From positions 372,001 to 436,000 of the forward strand of contig JAZKJV010007251.1 in NCBI GenBank assembly GCA_037367405.1: a stretch of 64,000 nucleotides of DNA. The letters run 5' to 3'. The notes under the pieces were generated by a model. The model was not told where the DNA came from and made no database searches. It saw only the letters and a list, made by a program, of their open reading frames with translations. Made by a program: the position numbers and the translations under genes. Every line of letters begins with the position of its first letter. The first letter of the stretch is position 1. The stretch is from Ottelia alismoides. Taxonomy: Eukaryota; Streptophyta; Magnoliopsida; Alismatales; Hydrocharitaceae. This document shows, in pieces, positions 44,762-59,400 of this stretch.

Positions 44762-46190
44762 TTATGTATCTGATCCATCAGCACCATGGTGCTCTTCTTG
44801 ATATGTCACCTAAACTGAATCAACAATGAACATGAAAGTGTCATGCTCAAGATATGGTTTCAACGGTTGTCTATTGACTGCAAAAGGTTGTGCATCAGAT
44901 GACAAGCCTGATATTACAATTCTACCATTGTCACACACATTGTTCATGATGAAAGGTTCTGAGAAGTTGCTCTTTAGTTTTCCTGGAAATAACTATAACT
45001 TTGCATCTAACAACCACACCTTCTGGATCGACTCAAAGAACTTTCTTCTAATATGTTTGTCATGTCATCGCTTAACCTTTTCTTTGTACATGAGATTGTT
45101 GTCAAACGCCGAGTCATGGAATTCCAACAAATGATTCAGTCCAGGTTTTCTATTCTTCCTAGCTTTTTCTCTGTCTAGATTGCATACACTGACTACCCAT
45201 AATGATTTATAATGAGTTCGATGGGCAAATGGCAAGGCTTTCCATATACCAGGTAGTAGGAGTACATGCCTAGAGGTGACTTGCCATTCAATAAGCCTGA
45301 ATAATCGAGTTGAGCAACTGTGATCAGTTCTTTCTATCAAGACATATAAGTGTTTGTAGGATTATTTTAATCTCCCTGTTGGAATATTCTGCTAAGATAT
45401 TAGTCTATGACTGGTAGGTTGAAGCAACATGATATTCAACATTGTACTTCTTTGTCAGCTTCTTAACCTCTTTATTAATGAAGTGGTTGCCCCCATTTGA
45501 TATCAACATCTTTGAAATCCCAAATAGCGTAATGATTATCTTTGAGAAATCGATGGACGGTGTGACTGTCGGTTGCATGGGAGGTAATCACCTCAAACTG
45601 TTGACTAATGTAATAAACAATGAGAAAGTTGTACTCAAAACCTTGACTATTCGGAAATGGGACCATGAAATCAATACCCCATGCATCAAAGATATTTGAA
45701 ATCTGATTATACTTTGAGAGGCATGGTATCTCAAGAACTAACGGTGCCACACATCTTCTGGCAGTCAGGGCATCCTTTGACATATTATGTAGCATCTTTT
45801 AAAAGAGTCGGCCACCAGAGGTCATATTGAAGAACTTTAGCTGTTGTCCGCTTTCCAGAATAGTGTCCACATGATTCAAACCTGTAATAGGGGTTCAGGA
45901 CACTTGTAAAGTCATCCTCCGGAATGCATCTTTGCCAGATATAATATGCACCTTCATGAAACAGATATGGATCCTCCAATTTGTAAAAATGTATGTCGGG
46001 CATGAACATGTCCAATTTCACCTTCAGTCAATCTCGTGAGACTTCCTTGGAGAAAAGGTAGTTCATGATATTGTCGAAACAAGGGATCGAGGTGACAAAC
46101 AATATATGTCATGACCCCGGTTCCAAGTTGTTGGATCCTCCCATTTACCGAATCTGGTTACTCAGCAATAACTTTTTCTAAGAATAATAG
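44762..46190 (-). pseudogene. Gypsy RNase H end and integrase, element K
   Basis: The minus-strand remnant starts with the last RNase H residues. The stretch before the integrase (IMNYLFSKEV, EDPYLFHEGAYYIW) follows, then the zinc-binding region (CGHYSGKRT, with the first His replaced) and an intact LWWPTLLKDAT. The core keeps the first catalytic Asp (GIDFMVPFPNSQG); the rest is split over frames. The C-terminal region (MYKEKVKR, then FPGKLKS) runs to a TAA at 44762-44764. Several stops and frameshifts. Beyond 46190 the reverse transcriptase is absent, so the element is truncated there. Order and orientation link it to L7. Confidence 0.88.
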
Positions 46191-47769
46191 CTAACATTCA
46201 GAAACAGGTTGTGATAAAATGCTACATAGAGAAAAATCTCAAGGATTTCCATTCACAAAATAGAGATTACATGGACAACTATCCCACTATTTTATTTCAC
46301 TTCAAGGTAAAGGGAAAGGGCTACTAACTACCTTACAATAGAAGCTACTATTGTTAGTTGGTTAGCTGATTAAAGTCCTTACGATGGCTGACTGATACAT
46401 GTTGGGTTTTCAAAAATCATTGGATAAAGATTAGTGAGTGCTAGGAAACGAATAAGAGAAAAGAAAACAAGTAGTGTAGTTTAACAAAAGTTATTAGACC
46501 ACGAGGATTCATTTATTCCCATTAGATTAATACATATTCCTTCTGTTCCACGTTAGGGATTAGTCCAGGTAATTTAACTCACCTCTCATGGACTCTGAAG
46601 TCATGGACACTTCACGATTGGAGATTGCGTCGATCTAGTGAGCTTATACCATCTCACGTCGCCTCAACCATTCCTCCGATACTACCTTGAAGATTTTTTT
46701 AATTTTATTAACAAGGGTTCTACACCCTCATCTTGTCAAATAAGGAAGAACACCTTCCTTGAGGACTCGGTAGCTTAAAACCATGGGATAACCTTTAATC
46801 ACGTATACTAGCAGCTTTAAATACATGCTATCGTGACCCAACCTCTATCAAATCACCCGTGCCTCCAAATGGCATGACCACATCTTCAGTCAGCCAACCC
46901 GCCTAATGGTAGCCGAGTACTATGTGTTGCAAATCATTCATTCATTTCATATGCACTTATCATAACAGGGTAACTGTATACCACCTACGTATGGGCTGCC
47001 GATATGGATGTTCTTTTGGCAAAACAGCAGGTTGCATGCCTGACCTGTAGTATCTACTCCAAGTCATCCTTATCATAAAATATAGAACAAAAATTGGAAT
47101 TAGATCCCTTTTATTCCATGTCAATTTTCATTTAATATCACTGTAATACTACACATAAATCATAGCAACATCAAGGATGATTCCTTACACTAGCTCTATT
47201 TTAGAAATTATTTAAAGTAAATCATGAAACAAGCATGTGATTATTCTTAAAAATACAGAGCACGATATGTTGGACATGCGAGCCCACATCGAGCTATTAT
47301 GCAATAAATATTATTGCAAATCATTCCCTGATCTGAAATGAAGAATAACTAATTTGCATAATAGGTCCCTCAGTACAATTAGGGTTATGTACCATGGCGC
47401 TCTTAATGACCATACAGATGTTGATTCAAATGTTGAATCATAGAGGTCGGTGCTTGGATGATATCTAAAGAGGAAGATTGAGGACTCATCAAGAAATGTG
47501 AAGTGATTATTAAGAGAGGATCTCCAGCGTGAAAATAAGATGGTAATTCTTCTCTAAAGGTTGATATCTAAATGACCTCTTGATGCATGTCCTCTGCATA
47601 AGAATAATGATTCAGAGGTATTAGATAAGTTAGGTCAAAGAGTTGACTTAAAGAGATCAAGATAACCAAGTTATTGTCGTATATTGTCACGATGTACGCA
47701 CACACCCTCTGAACGAAGACAGATGTGTCACTATATGTTTGAGTATGTTCATTTGGCAAATTAATAGGT
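46191..47769. other. Unassigned stretch, possibly a retroelement leader
   Basis: About 1.6 kb with no ORF or domain I can identify. Base composition is mixed and looks like the non-coding leader of an LTR element, but I could not align it by eye to the leaders here. Confidence 0.3.
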
Positions 47770-49560
47770 TGATGATCTAATCATGGTCTATACATCGGCG
47801 ATCTAGTGTGCATACAACAGCATATGAGTAGTATGATCTCCCTAAGGGATTATACAAGTTCATTACTAAACCGAAAGACATGAGCTCACTCATGAGATAT
47901 TGGGATCAAATTCTGTGCACAGTCGTCTCGCTTTGGAAGCTTGACTGAATTTGTAGGTTTGATATATTATGCTTTTGGAAAGTATATGATCAAAACCTAG
48001 GTATGATATATGCTTTTGGAAAGTACATGATCGATACCAACTCCTAATGATCGAATGAGAAACTTAATGATAAAACCCTGAAGAAGACAGACTAAATAAG
48101 ATCTAAAACTTCAGGTTTATTCTAGATCTTCCAATATGCAGGATGTACTAGTATTGGAATACTCGAGGGTGTTATGATCATAAACAATTGTATAACCATG
48201 ATGCTTCCATTCCGAGGGAATGATGAAGATTTTAGTGACTCCTTTCAGTAGAGAAGTAATATAATCTTAGTCGAAATGTTGATATGAAACTGATTCAGAT
48301 GCAATGAGAAGAATAGATTTACGAGTTCGATTCAATCAAGCATCTATGAGAGGTTCCCAAAATCTGGATTTGATATGTGATCTCAACATCCAAGTCATTA
48401 TACATGGAACTTACAATCGCCATATCCTTATCTCCAAGTATCTGAAGAGAAAACGCATTATTCTTGAAAGGGTTCAAGAATAATTCCATTGATGAAATGT
48501 ATATATATATATATGAACATTGATAATTTGATAATTAAATATGATTTAATTATCATGAATAATATGAATTTGATTTATATTATTTAGATGCATGAGAAAA
48601 AATGATCCAATATATTTAAATGTTCTTTAATTATAATGGATATGAATAATATAGATAGTATTGTCCATATTAATCATATATGTTAGAGATATTTGTAAAT
48701 AACATTTATAATTTAAATGTTGATATGAATTGGATTCTCACTAGACATTTAATTGAAAATGTAATTTATATTTTCTTTTGGTTTGTGAGTGTGATTCACA
48801 AATTTCCAATGGCATGATTGAAATTTCACAAGACAATTTGGAATTATTTTTGTGAAAAAAATTACAATAAAATTTGTAATAAATAATTAAAGGATAATGT
48901 GAAATACATGGTCTCACAAAATAGGAAAAGAGATCGCTCCTTCCTTAAAGGGAGGGTGGACAGCCAACCTAGTCCTAATTTAAGGTGGTTGTCCCCTCTC
49001 TTATTAAGAAGGAGCTTGTCTCATTTCCTAATCCTTTAAATCCTCTTGATTTGATTGAATTAATTGTATTGATGATTATTCAAAATATTTAATTAAATTT
49101 AATTAATTGTTGTTGTACTTTTACAATAAAATCATGGTCACTGAAAGAAACACAAATCAATCTCAACCATTGGATTGGTGTTGTCCATGGATTGAGATCC
49201 ATTGACTCCCAAAATATATAAAAGAAGAGGAAATCCTAGATCTTCTTTTATAACATAGAATTCACAATCTCTCTCTTTCTCATCGTCATACATGCAACCC
49301 TCTCTCTCTAAGTGGTCGTCCACTTTGTGAATGAGAGAGGATCATCATCGTCGCTACGACGTCGTGTTATTGCTTCGACTTCTCGTGGATCTTCGTCTTC
49401 CTCGATGCTTCTAGTATGCAAAAAAGACATTGGATGTCATGTGACTAAATAGGGAGATCCATTGCTCGAATCAACATCTTGGATTGCGAGAAGGGTGCAT
49501 CTCATCAACGCGCTCGCAAGCATCTCCTCCATTGGGTCGGACTTTGGATAGGTAATCTCT
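47770..49560 (+). mobile_element. Copia-like LTR L (candidate)
   Basis: Sense-strand relative of region I. It holds a block with GCTCACTCATGAGATAT near 47890, an AT-palindrome-rich U3 (48500-48900, with an (AT)n run at 48500-48514) and GGTGGACAGCC near 48955. A TATATAAAAG promoter near 49216-49225, a pyrimidine-rich leader and a GGATAGGTAAT splice-donor-like site near 49548 follow. The copia fragment M lies downstream on the same strand and may belong to it. The boundaries are inferred. Confidence 0.4.
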
Positions 49561-52479
49561 ACGTTTAGAAGTTTCAAATTAGTTTTTCGTTAAAATAAAA
49601 ACCTATTGTTTGTGCCATGTCTGGGAATGTTTTTTAGTTATTAAAATGTATTTAGAATCTCTAAATATGTCCCAAAATAGTAGCCTTTTATTGGTACCAA
49701 AAATGCATGAATTAAATTCGAAAAGTTCCCGTCACGAAATCATTTTTCCGTGTATTCATGGACCTATCAGAAAATGGTTTTTTCTTACTGATTTCCTGTC
49801 ATGAAACATGAAATAAATACTTGGATTAAGTAAAGAATCAAACCAGCAAACTGCTTGAATTTATTTCATGCGATTCGACTCTGTTTTCCCTAGATATTCC
49901 ATATTTAGTGGAGATGGATCAGATGATGATTAGATCATCAAATCTTCCTACTTAGTGTATTTATCATTAAATGAAAATCATAGAAATTATGTATTTGCTT
50001 TGATTAAATATGATGCCTAATAATTATGAAAATAATTTACTAAACATCATTGTCCTTTGAATGCATGTTTCATGAAAACCCAAGTTTATGCTACAATAGT
50101 TGTAGGATAAATTTTACATGCAAAACCAAGAATGTGTTTGCTTGATATGATTAGAAATTTAGGATCCTTAAATTTGTTTTAAATATGCTTAAATCTTTAA
50201 GTTATTACTATATATATTATAATACAAGTCACCGTTGATCGATAAAATCTCAAGTACAATGATATTATTTTGTATTGTTCTCAGTCGGAATGGTGAGGGT
50301 ATCTAGTCCGGATATGCTGGCTAGGTTTACTAATTAGTGCCTTGCATGTTAAGGAAATGATCCCTCCCAGCATAACTCGAGTGTACTGGCTGGATCTTTT
50401 TTTGAATAAAAAATAATATGATTAAATCAAGTTGTACTCTAATTATTAAAATACAAAATAATACATACTTGTGAGAACTTATACTATATGGTAATATCGA
50501 GCAAAACCTAATTGTATGTTGGTTGATCAATTGGATTGATAATTGATTAATATGATTAAATTAATTAGATTCAATTAAAATAAACATTCTATTATGAATA
50601 GAGATGTAATTCCCTTGAAAGAATTGATTATATGAATATAATTCACAATAATTAATTAAAATTTAAATGTGATATGGAGGATCATATAAATGATATCCAA
50701 TGTCTCCCATCAAGGTGATGGGTTCCATAGCCATGGATTATATGCTAGAGACATCCATCCGAAATGATAACTCCTACATATAAGCGCACATGAATCAGGC
50801 TCTTTGCTTCTCGAAAGAGTAAGGTCGTATGCGTAGTGACCCCAATATCGGTTCCTCATATTATTGAGGCAATATTGGATTGCGTATAGAGAAATCTAAT
50901 CTTGTTGATGGTTGGTTCAATTAACAACGAGTCAGCATTACCTTAGGGGTGGTGGGTCTGGGTGTTAAAGACCGAATTGGGAAATGCAAATTGGAATTGC
51001 ATGGCGGAATGAGTTCCTGCTTCTTTGTATCCAAATTTCAATTTCTCATATTATTGGGATGTAACAAAGGTAAGAAGGAGATCACAGATCTTGCTTGAGA
51101 TATAATGCTAAGTATGTCTCTTGCTTTGAAAGTGAATAAGGCAATGAACTTTCAGAGTTGACAAGGCATGACAACTTTGATATAGAAAATCCTTATAAAA
51201 GTAAAATATGTATTTATGCAAATTATCTTATTTCAGATAACCTATATTAAACCCACTCAAAACTATACTCAATAATAACCAGTAAAATATCATGGCTGTG
51301 ATACATGATCAAGATATTGTGCTTGCAGTTGCACACATAATGTATGTGGTTGCTATATGCAAGTTTCCTCATAATAAGGAGGAATGGAAATTAAATATAC
51401 AATAGAACAACAACCTTGGGTTTGTATGTCTCTATAGTCTTTATCTCTCATCAAATGTGCTTTGGATGTATCAAGTTGATGATGATCGTAATTATCGAAG
51501 ATCCTTATAAAATATAATAAGATGTTTTGGCTGACATATATGATATCAACATTTAATCATGAATAACATGGTTCACTACATTATGCATAATGGTGGCTCG
51601 ATAAGAGATCATGTATTCAAATGTTTGAGTACCTACCTGAACCAAAGTCTTTAAGAGTTAAGATGGATGTAGATATGATGAGTGTCATCATTCTATTGTC
51701 TATACTCAAGTCATTCATGATGCTTCATAATACTAATATTGTATGATGATTGAAGCATGCATAAATGTTGAAATATTCTTATATTGTAATCTTTTGAGTT
51801 CAACATAAGAGATCCTTTGAATTAAGCAATGATTGTTTGTAGATGAAGGAGGCACATTGGAAGCATGGGTCTAACACAAGTGAGAAGGAAAGTCAAAGAG
51901 TTGATTATACTTCTGTAATTTCCACACATATGACATCCAAAGAGTTGGATGAATGCCAATATTACGACAAGCCGATGTATTGATGGTATGACTATCTTAA
52001 CTGTCTGAGATCCTTAGAGAAGGACTGAAATAGTACATCAGCTTATTATGCATCTATATATAATCATTGAAATTGAATTGCTTATTAGATAATATTAGTC
52101 GAATAATTATATCTCATTCTTCTAATAACGCTTGCAATTGGTTGCATATGTTTTAGAAGACTAGAAACTTTGATCTTAAGGTTTAATAGTCATCCACATG
52201 GATGTTGATGCAATTTTTGCAATAATATCCTTTAGATAAATAGACTGCATATTTTTAGTGGGAGAGCCCTTAGTCTTAGAGAATGTCTCAGTGATCTAGA
52301 TATTAGAATATATTCATTGTTGATTTCTAAATGTTGGAAATAAACATGCATTCTGGAATATACATATCATAAAGAGTTATGATGGATATATATTTCAGAC
52401 AGTAATATAAAATATAGAGGACTCTACTAAATTAGAAAATTAATGAATGATTCATTAACTTTTCTAAATACTGAATTAA
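49561..52479 (+). other. Probable decayed internal region of the copia element
   Basis: No clear Gag or protease can be read; only short broken frames occur. Its position between LTR L and the copia integrase fragment M on the same strand suggests a decayed leader, Gag and protease. This is inference from context only. Confidence 0.3.
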
Positions 52480-53330
52480 ACCTTAAAAGAATCAAATGGA
52501 TGATGAGATCTTTGACAATGATCTAGCATCAAACCTTGTACATACGTCCATTGATGAGATCAATGGACTAGTAAGAGATGTAACTTTAGACTGTCTGAAA
52601 TTTCAAATCTTACATACTTGTGAATATTGTATTCAAAGTAAAAATGTCCAATGCACCCTTCTCTGCGAATGGTGTAAGATGCCAAGGTATTCAAGTTCTA
52701 ATACATATTGATGTATGTGGATCATTTCTATCATGATAAACATTAATGATATGTGATATCTATTAATGATTTTTTGTGATATGAGATTTCTTCCCTTCAT
52801 CTTAGAAACCTTTGAAATGTTCAAAGATTTCACAATTTTGGTTTATGAACCAAAATTTGAAGGAAGATGAAAAGAATTTGATGTAACCAAGTTATCAAGT
52901 TTCTATTAGATAAATTCTAGGAATACTTTATGGATAAGAGATTGTCATTTCAATCTCGCTCCTCTTAAACACCTAAATTCAATAGAGTTGTAGGGAGATG
53001 AAATTAGATCATGTGCGACATGATGTGATCAATGATGAATATTAGCATAATTCTCTCTTAGTTTCCAAGTATATATGTTGCAGAAACAACAATATATATC
53101 CTTAATTATATTCCACGGAAATCTAAACCAAAAAACCCTCATAAGTTATGATTTGGAACCTAGCCTAGTGTTGGACACTTGAGGAATTAAGGTTGCTTGG
53201 TTCATAACCATGTACAAGTAAGTTGGAATCTAACATCAGAGAGTGCCACTTCATTAGGAATATAAAGGATGGTATTGGATACCTAATAAATCATTGATTT
53301 ATCAGCATAAAATACACATAATTAACTCTC
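52480..53330 (+). pseudogene. Ty1/copia integrase fragment M
   Basis: The start resembles the GAG-pre-integrase region, ending in the zinc-binding Cys pair (CEYCIQSKNV, equivalent of CESCLxGK). Further on, KPS-like and WNLA-like fragments, then KLESNIRECHFI followed by GIGYL in shifted frames, match the typical KPSLSHL / DKCYFIGYP end of copia integrase. The catalytic core between them is mostly lost. Many stops and frameshifts. It is the only copia protein signal in the window. Confidence 0.6.
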
Positions 53331-53399
53331 TTGCTTAAGGAAATCACCAAGATTCAATAACAATTAACCTTAATTATTAGTTTATGTTTTGTAAATAAG

Positions 53400-55985
53400 T
53401 AACTCTAATTATACTACATTATATAACATATCATTGTTCTATTATTTTATGCATATCTTTCTGATTAAAAATCAAATAAAAAATTAGAATAATATTGTAC
53501 ATGATTAATTTAATATAATTATAAAAAATCTAAAAAATTATAAAAGAAAATAAAAATATTTGTTTTTCATTATTTTTACTCGTTTAATTATTATCTATGT
53601 ATAGATGATTGTATTTCTCTTTGACTTCTGCATGAAAGTTGTACCACTTTTCTGAATCGACTCATAGTTATTTTATTTGTAATTATCTCTGATTTTCTCT
53701 TTTCTCTTGAAGTTCATTGGGCCACGTGGCACCCCTTGGGATGCCCATGTGGCTCGCGCTCCTTCTACCACCTGTTGTCCCTCTGGACCATTAGATCTGC
53801 TTTGATCTGATAACTCTCATCCTTCCACACCCTCTGCTCTTTTCCACCGTCTGATCATAATGCATGCTCTGATCTCTAGCATTCAATGGCACCCCAATTT
53901 CAGCCTATTGATTTGATCTCCTGATCAAATCACAGCCACTAGACTCTGCCTTGATCTTGATCGTTAGATCATCAGATCCAATAGACAATGGTCTTCTTCA
54001 ACCTCCAACTCCAACTGCGAAGCATTACATTGCTTCACGCTAGCTCTTCTTCACTAGTTTTTCATGTTCATCTCCGACAACCTCTTCCATTGCTTCAACC
54101 ACCAAATTCGTCACCTAACAACCCTTATCCTTGCGAGTACCCTAACTCCCTCTGTTCCCAACTTCCTTAACTTCTGGTGGTGGTTGAAACCACTGCTGGT
54201 CTTTGCCAACTTCCCAACCTTCAACACCTCAAAACCATCCTTCTTCCTCTATCAACGGTGATCCTCCTTTGTATGTAGAAGCTCCGAGCTTGATCCTCCT
54301 TATTCGTGACAAGGAGAGTGAGTGATAGAGAGCGACGACCGAGCACATCCTTGTTGGTGTGATCCTCGTCTTCTCCGACAATTCGCAGCATCATTGTTGC
54401 TCAAGCCCCTGACCTCTAGCCTTAGGTAAATAGAGCGATGACTGGAGTCTTTGAAACCCCTCTCCATAGGCTCGTTTCACATCTCCATTTCTCCCTCATA
54501 CATCTTCTTCTTCCTCAGGTAAACTTTTTATCATTTAATCTCTTTAATTTGATTATTTACCCTCTCTATTTCATACACAAATACATTCTCCTTCATAACA
54601 CTATGATTATCCATTCAACTTCATTGATCTCTTATTAACTTTGTGTATTCATCATATTCCCTCTCCAGCTTCTTCATCACCCCTTCCATCTCGACCCAAC
54701 CCTAACTTCACAAAAGTCGGGGATCAGTTTGGGCTCTAACTCCTTCATCTCCATTGAGCTCCCATTTCACCCAATTTGCATCATAAAAGATTTGCCTGGA
54801 TTTTTGCATGAGACTAACCCTTGCAGGTGCTCGAGCTAATCATTGATCGAAAATTTCAACCCAACTCCGACGACCAAGTTATCCCCCGACGAGCCTTCTT
54901 TGAGTTAGCATTCCAGACATTCCTAGCCCTTCACGTCGACTTTAGCTTCTTCACGAGAGCAGAGCGAAGGTTCTTGGACCTTCACAATGAGAGAAGGAGT
55001 ACAGAGGAGAGGAACCACCTTTACTAAATCACAGGCTTCACTCCACCGCCTACAGATGATCTTCATCTATGACAAAGTACAGGAGCCGTCAGATCGATTG
55101 ATTTTGGGTGTGATATGATGGACAAGAACACTCCACGTAACTACCTGATCCGCCACTTCATATCGGAGCTCTGGGGTGTACTAGCCTACTACAAACCTCC
55201 ATAAGATGCCATGTCATACCGAACCTAGTTCAGTCATGTGATGGCGCGCACGTGATCATGAAGCAATTACAAGCGTGCCATCTGGTTTCTGAATGTTACA
55301 AATAAGTCCTTGCTTCCTGAAAATTTATGTATAAACTCAAGTGGGTGTCTTTTTACATTTTAGTCCCTATAATGTCCTTTTTGTAATAAAAAATTAGTTT
55401 CCTTCCAGGTATGCCCTTGTATTATGTTTCTAGTATCTTGTGATCTATAACTCTATTTTTAATAAATTTGGTGCATTGAAAGCTCATTTCACCCTCTTTA
55501 ATTTAGTGTGTTTAGAGAATAGTAATATCTATCTTTCACACGTTTTATTTTAGAGGATCCATTTTGAATATTCAGGCTTCATATTAAATTCATTTAAGTT
55601 ACTCATTGGTTGAATTGGTTCTGCATGATACTAGATTTTTATTAATAAATTTGAATAAAATCACAAATATTTGATTAATAAATCAATACATATTCTTGTT
55701 TTATTTGTCTTCTTTTGTTTATTGCATGATTGTTTGTCATATAAACAAATGCATAGAAAATGATTTAAAAAAATTACATGTGTTCTTGTGTGTATTTGCA
55801 TTTTTCTTGACTTAGGACCTATATATCACTAAAATAATTAATTAGCAATTAAGTTTAATTAAATAATGATTTGCATCCATGTGTTCGACCCTGGACTTCC
55901 CTGGTTATAAATTAGAAACTGAGTCCACTTCGGGAAGATATTTGACTTGATTCTATTGATTGCAAATTGGCATGTGTTACAATGA
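53400..55985 (+). mobile_element. 5' LTR of element N (L8), start uncertain
   Basis: It has a GCCACGTGGC palindrome at 53721-53730 in a context like that of L1. A GC-richer, CT-rich block (53720-55100), a CATGTG...CACGTGATC palindrome near 55235-55256, an AT-rich U5 and TGTTCGACCCTGGAC near 55881-55895 follow. The tip TGATGAAT is not seen, so the 5' end is missing or buried. Splice-like sites occur at 54516-54520 (CAG|GT) and 54820-54826 (TTGCAG). No convincing primer site follows. Confidence 0.5.
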
Positions 55986-57626
55986 GTGCATGTTATATTC
56001 TGTAATTTGTGATTCATCCCATGGATGCGGCGCATTATTGATTATTTTTAGTGTTGATGTTTTATTCTTGTGATTTTTAGAGTTTCTTAGTTAAGTTATT
56101 GTAATGTTATATTGTTTTTTCTTATTTGTAGTTTTGATTCTTTATAGCTATTTTAGTTGCCAAATTATTCTGAGGATATATTTGACATTTTTGTTGTTTT
56201 GTGGTAGGGATTGCGGAGTCGATAGAGAGTAAAGGACCGTGAGGGCGAGAACCTTGGAGCTTCAAACCACAGAACAAGGGACCTTAGAAGTTTTTTAGTT
56301 GATTAATTAGCTTTGTGTTGTACTTATTGTGTAGTATTTAGTTGTGTAATTTGTTAGTTAATTAATTTGTAAATTAATTGCCCATTTTGCAACGATTCTT
56401 GATTGAGTTCTCACGTATGTAAAAAATGTCTCTTTTTATTAGTTACTTAATTTGTAAATTAATTGCCCATTTTGCAACGATTCTTGATTGAGTTCTCACG
56501 TATGTAAAAAATGTCTCTTTTTATTTTTTTTATTATTTTGTGCATTTGTGTTGAGAGTGATTCTCAACTTAAGTGGTGATTTAGGTTCAGGCACTATGCC
56601 AAATAGATAGATGTTAGGTCATTCAATGTTTGATCTATATCGTAATTTAGGGCAAACAATCAAATATCATAAGATTCATTGTTGTAAAAAAATAATAAGG
56701 CATACGTAAAATGTGTTATTCCTAGCCAAATTTAAATGAAATTCTTTATCGGTAATAGAACTCATGTTTAGGTGTGGTTTTTCTCAACGTGCATCATGTA
56801 GTGTATCTTTTACAAATTTAGTTTTGCATCCACATGGAGAACACCGGGAATCACTGTAATTATTCCTAATGACTGCATGCATCATTGATTTACTGTTGCA
56901 TGCATCATTGATTTACGATTGCATTCTATTTTCAGTTTTTGATAACTTAATGATAAAGGAAAAGGGATTATACGTTAGGTGATGCTTGTGGTCACATAAA
57001 TCAAAGTGATAACCAAACTCTAAAAATTGTGACTGAGTTGATGCAAGTAGACACAAATAATTTGGAATAAATAAACCTTGTATTACGGGCAAAAACACCC
57101 TCATTGTATGCATGTACTTACCTCTAAGTCTCCAGGTTCGATTCTTACGAATTTTGGGAGCTGCAAGTGGTTACCTTCGACCTTAGAAATACATTTCGGT
57201 TGTCTGCAACTATAAGTTCCTTTTGGGGTCTGATATTGAACCTGGCATCCCAGGAAGATCACTCCATTGATTGAGGGATTATAGGACTTCAATTGGGTAT
57301 AGTACGAGACTCCATGTGTGCTTGTATAAGATTGTATTGAATCATCAATTTAAAATTGCCAAAATAATAAATAAGCCTAACTTTTACGGCTTCCATGTGT
57401 TGAGTTGGTGAATCTTTTCAAAGGGGTTTATTTACATTGTTGAGTTGATTCCGTACATTTACTTGCATCGTAGTTGCTAGGTCTTTCCTTGAATAGAGTA
57501 TGCTTATTTCTGTACTCTTTTTGAAATTGAAAATGTATAATTGGTCGGAATTTCGTTCCAACTTCATGAACCTTTCATTGAACCATCCAAATATCATATC
57601 TTCACAGGTCCAACTACCTTCATCCA
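55986..57626 (+). other. 5' leader of element N
   Basis: Non-coding between LTR and Gag. A stretch near 56210-56260 (GGGATTGCGGAG) recalls the GC-rich leader block of element F. It contains the 85-bp tandem duplication at 56356-56525. Confidence 0.4.
56356..56525 (+). repeat. 85-bp tandem duplication
   Basis: Copies 56356-56440 and 56441-56525 differ at about one position, so the duplication is much younger than the surrounding element. Confidence 0.9.
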
Positions 57627-58860
57627 TTGGACCTTACAGGATCAAAAATAACCCTTTTCAATCCAATGTATCATGATTCATTCTTAGGTGGTGGTTACAT
57701 CTCAACCACACCCTTTCTTTCTTCTCTTCACATCATGGAAGATCATTGCCTTGGTGAGATTGACTTGATTTCTATGTCTTCATCTAGATCTCACTCTAAT
57801 CCACTTTTTGATGAAGGTTTAGAAGACACATTTAAGATGCCTCCTAAAAACAAGATGGAGAGGAGGAAGAGCGACATGACCTGATGTAGTTGGTGATGGC
57901 TAGGCTAGCAGCTTCTGAGAAAAATATGGCACTTATGAGAGCACAGATTGACCAGTTATAATTTGGTATAGATGTACCTATGGATGTGTCATACAACCAT
58001 GGGCAATACCAAATGAACAATTGGTTGTCTAGTCAATCCCGAAGTAGAATACGAATTGAAGCCAAAGTTTTTGGGTTTGTTGCCTCATTTTCATGGAAAG
58101 GCACACACGGAACCATACACACTCCTTAGGGACTTTGAGTTAGTCTGTTGTAACCTTAGGAATGCCAGGGTTAATCAAGATTATTTAAGGCTCAAAGCCC
58201 ATTCTTTTGCCTTAAAGGATAAGGTTGATTACTAGATCAAGAACCTGGAGGTAGTTGTAACTACATATGTGCAGTTCAAGGACCTTTTCTTGAAGAAGTT
58301 CTACCCTTTGAGTAGAACTAACTTGATGTGATCATGCATCATGAATTTATCCCAACTACCTAATGAATCTTTATGTGATACATGGGAGAGATTTAAATAT
58401 CTTTTGCAGAAGTGTCCTTGTCATGATTAGAGATTACCATCTTGGTTCAGTAAATATAGTTGGATCTCAACCTTGAGGTACAGGGTTTGTTTGGTGTTGC
58501 TTGTGTAGGCAGTTATACTTCATGAGGTGCGGACACCATCTGGAAGGTGTTCAAGCAGATGGCTGATATGAGTTGAGCACAGATCGTGAGTAGAGCTCAG
58601 TTAGAGACCCCCATACCATTGTTACCTAAAGGGGGAGCAAGGATTGTCGTTGATCCTTTTGGCATGGGTATCATAGCAGATAAACTCACAGTGGTTTAGA
58701 GGATCGATAGGAGAATGGATGAGTTGGATAACAACTTGTCCAAACTACCGAAGCATATGGTGGAACATTTTAAGAAGGTGTTATGGATCCATCAACTCTA
58801 CAAAAGACCTAAGACTAGACAGCCTTATATGGACTAAAAACCTGATAGTTTAGTGAACTG
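57627..58860 (+). pseudogene. Gypsy Gag remnant, element N
   Basis: A Gag of a subfamily different from those of B, D and E. An N-terminal part (to about 57880) keeps one frame with MPPKNKMERRKSD. After a frameshift the Gag domain reads KPKFLGLLPHFHG, EPYTLLRDFELVC, VQFKDLFLKKFYPLSRTN, then NESLCDTWERFKYLLQKCP. A C-terminal segment with ARIVVDPFGMG and RIDRRMDELD follows in another frame. Many stops, mostly TAG. Near 58870 it runs into the minus-strand spacer of element P, with no protease after it. Confidence 0.88.
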
Positions 58861-59400
58861 TCACACCCTCTCAGTGACTCAAGACACAAAGTAGAAACTG
58901 AAGAGACCTAAGGGTTAACCTTTATTTACAAGTTAATTCCAATTACACCCTTAAAATTTAAAAATCTTTTTGAATTTTTTTTTACAAACCACGTCACATA
59001 CATATAGGTTTTTCAAATATATCACAAAGATTTTAAAAAAAAAGTCAAATTGTGTTTTCACAAACCCATGTAAAATACTTTGAAAACCATGTCAAATAAG
59101 TATATAAAAGTTTGCAAATATTTTTCAAAACCATTTGTATAAAACTCATTTTACACATAATAATACGATATGCATAACCCCAAGAGTTTGAAAAAGTTAA
59201 AACCATGAGCTATGGCTAAAGTATATATGAAATATATACGTTACATGCCCCTATATTTAGCTTTTTCTATGTCCTCATAGAACAAAGTGATATGAAGCTA
59301 TAAATCATGCTAAATATAAAGAAATGTACAAAAGATGAATAAGTAAGGTGAATGGAAAAGAAAAAAAATAAGTCAACAAAGAATAGAATGAAATGGCCCC

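Noticed and set aside
45442..45699. Plus-strand ORF of 85 codons
   Set aside because: Antisense shadow of the minus-strand integrase core of element K.
56015..56045. Possible primer binding site of element N (GATGCGGCGCATTATTG)
   Set aside because: Too many mismatches to the tRNA-Asp complement to support; left unassigned.
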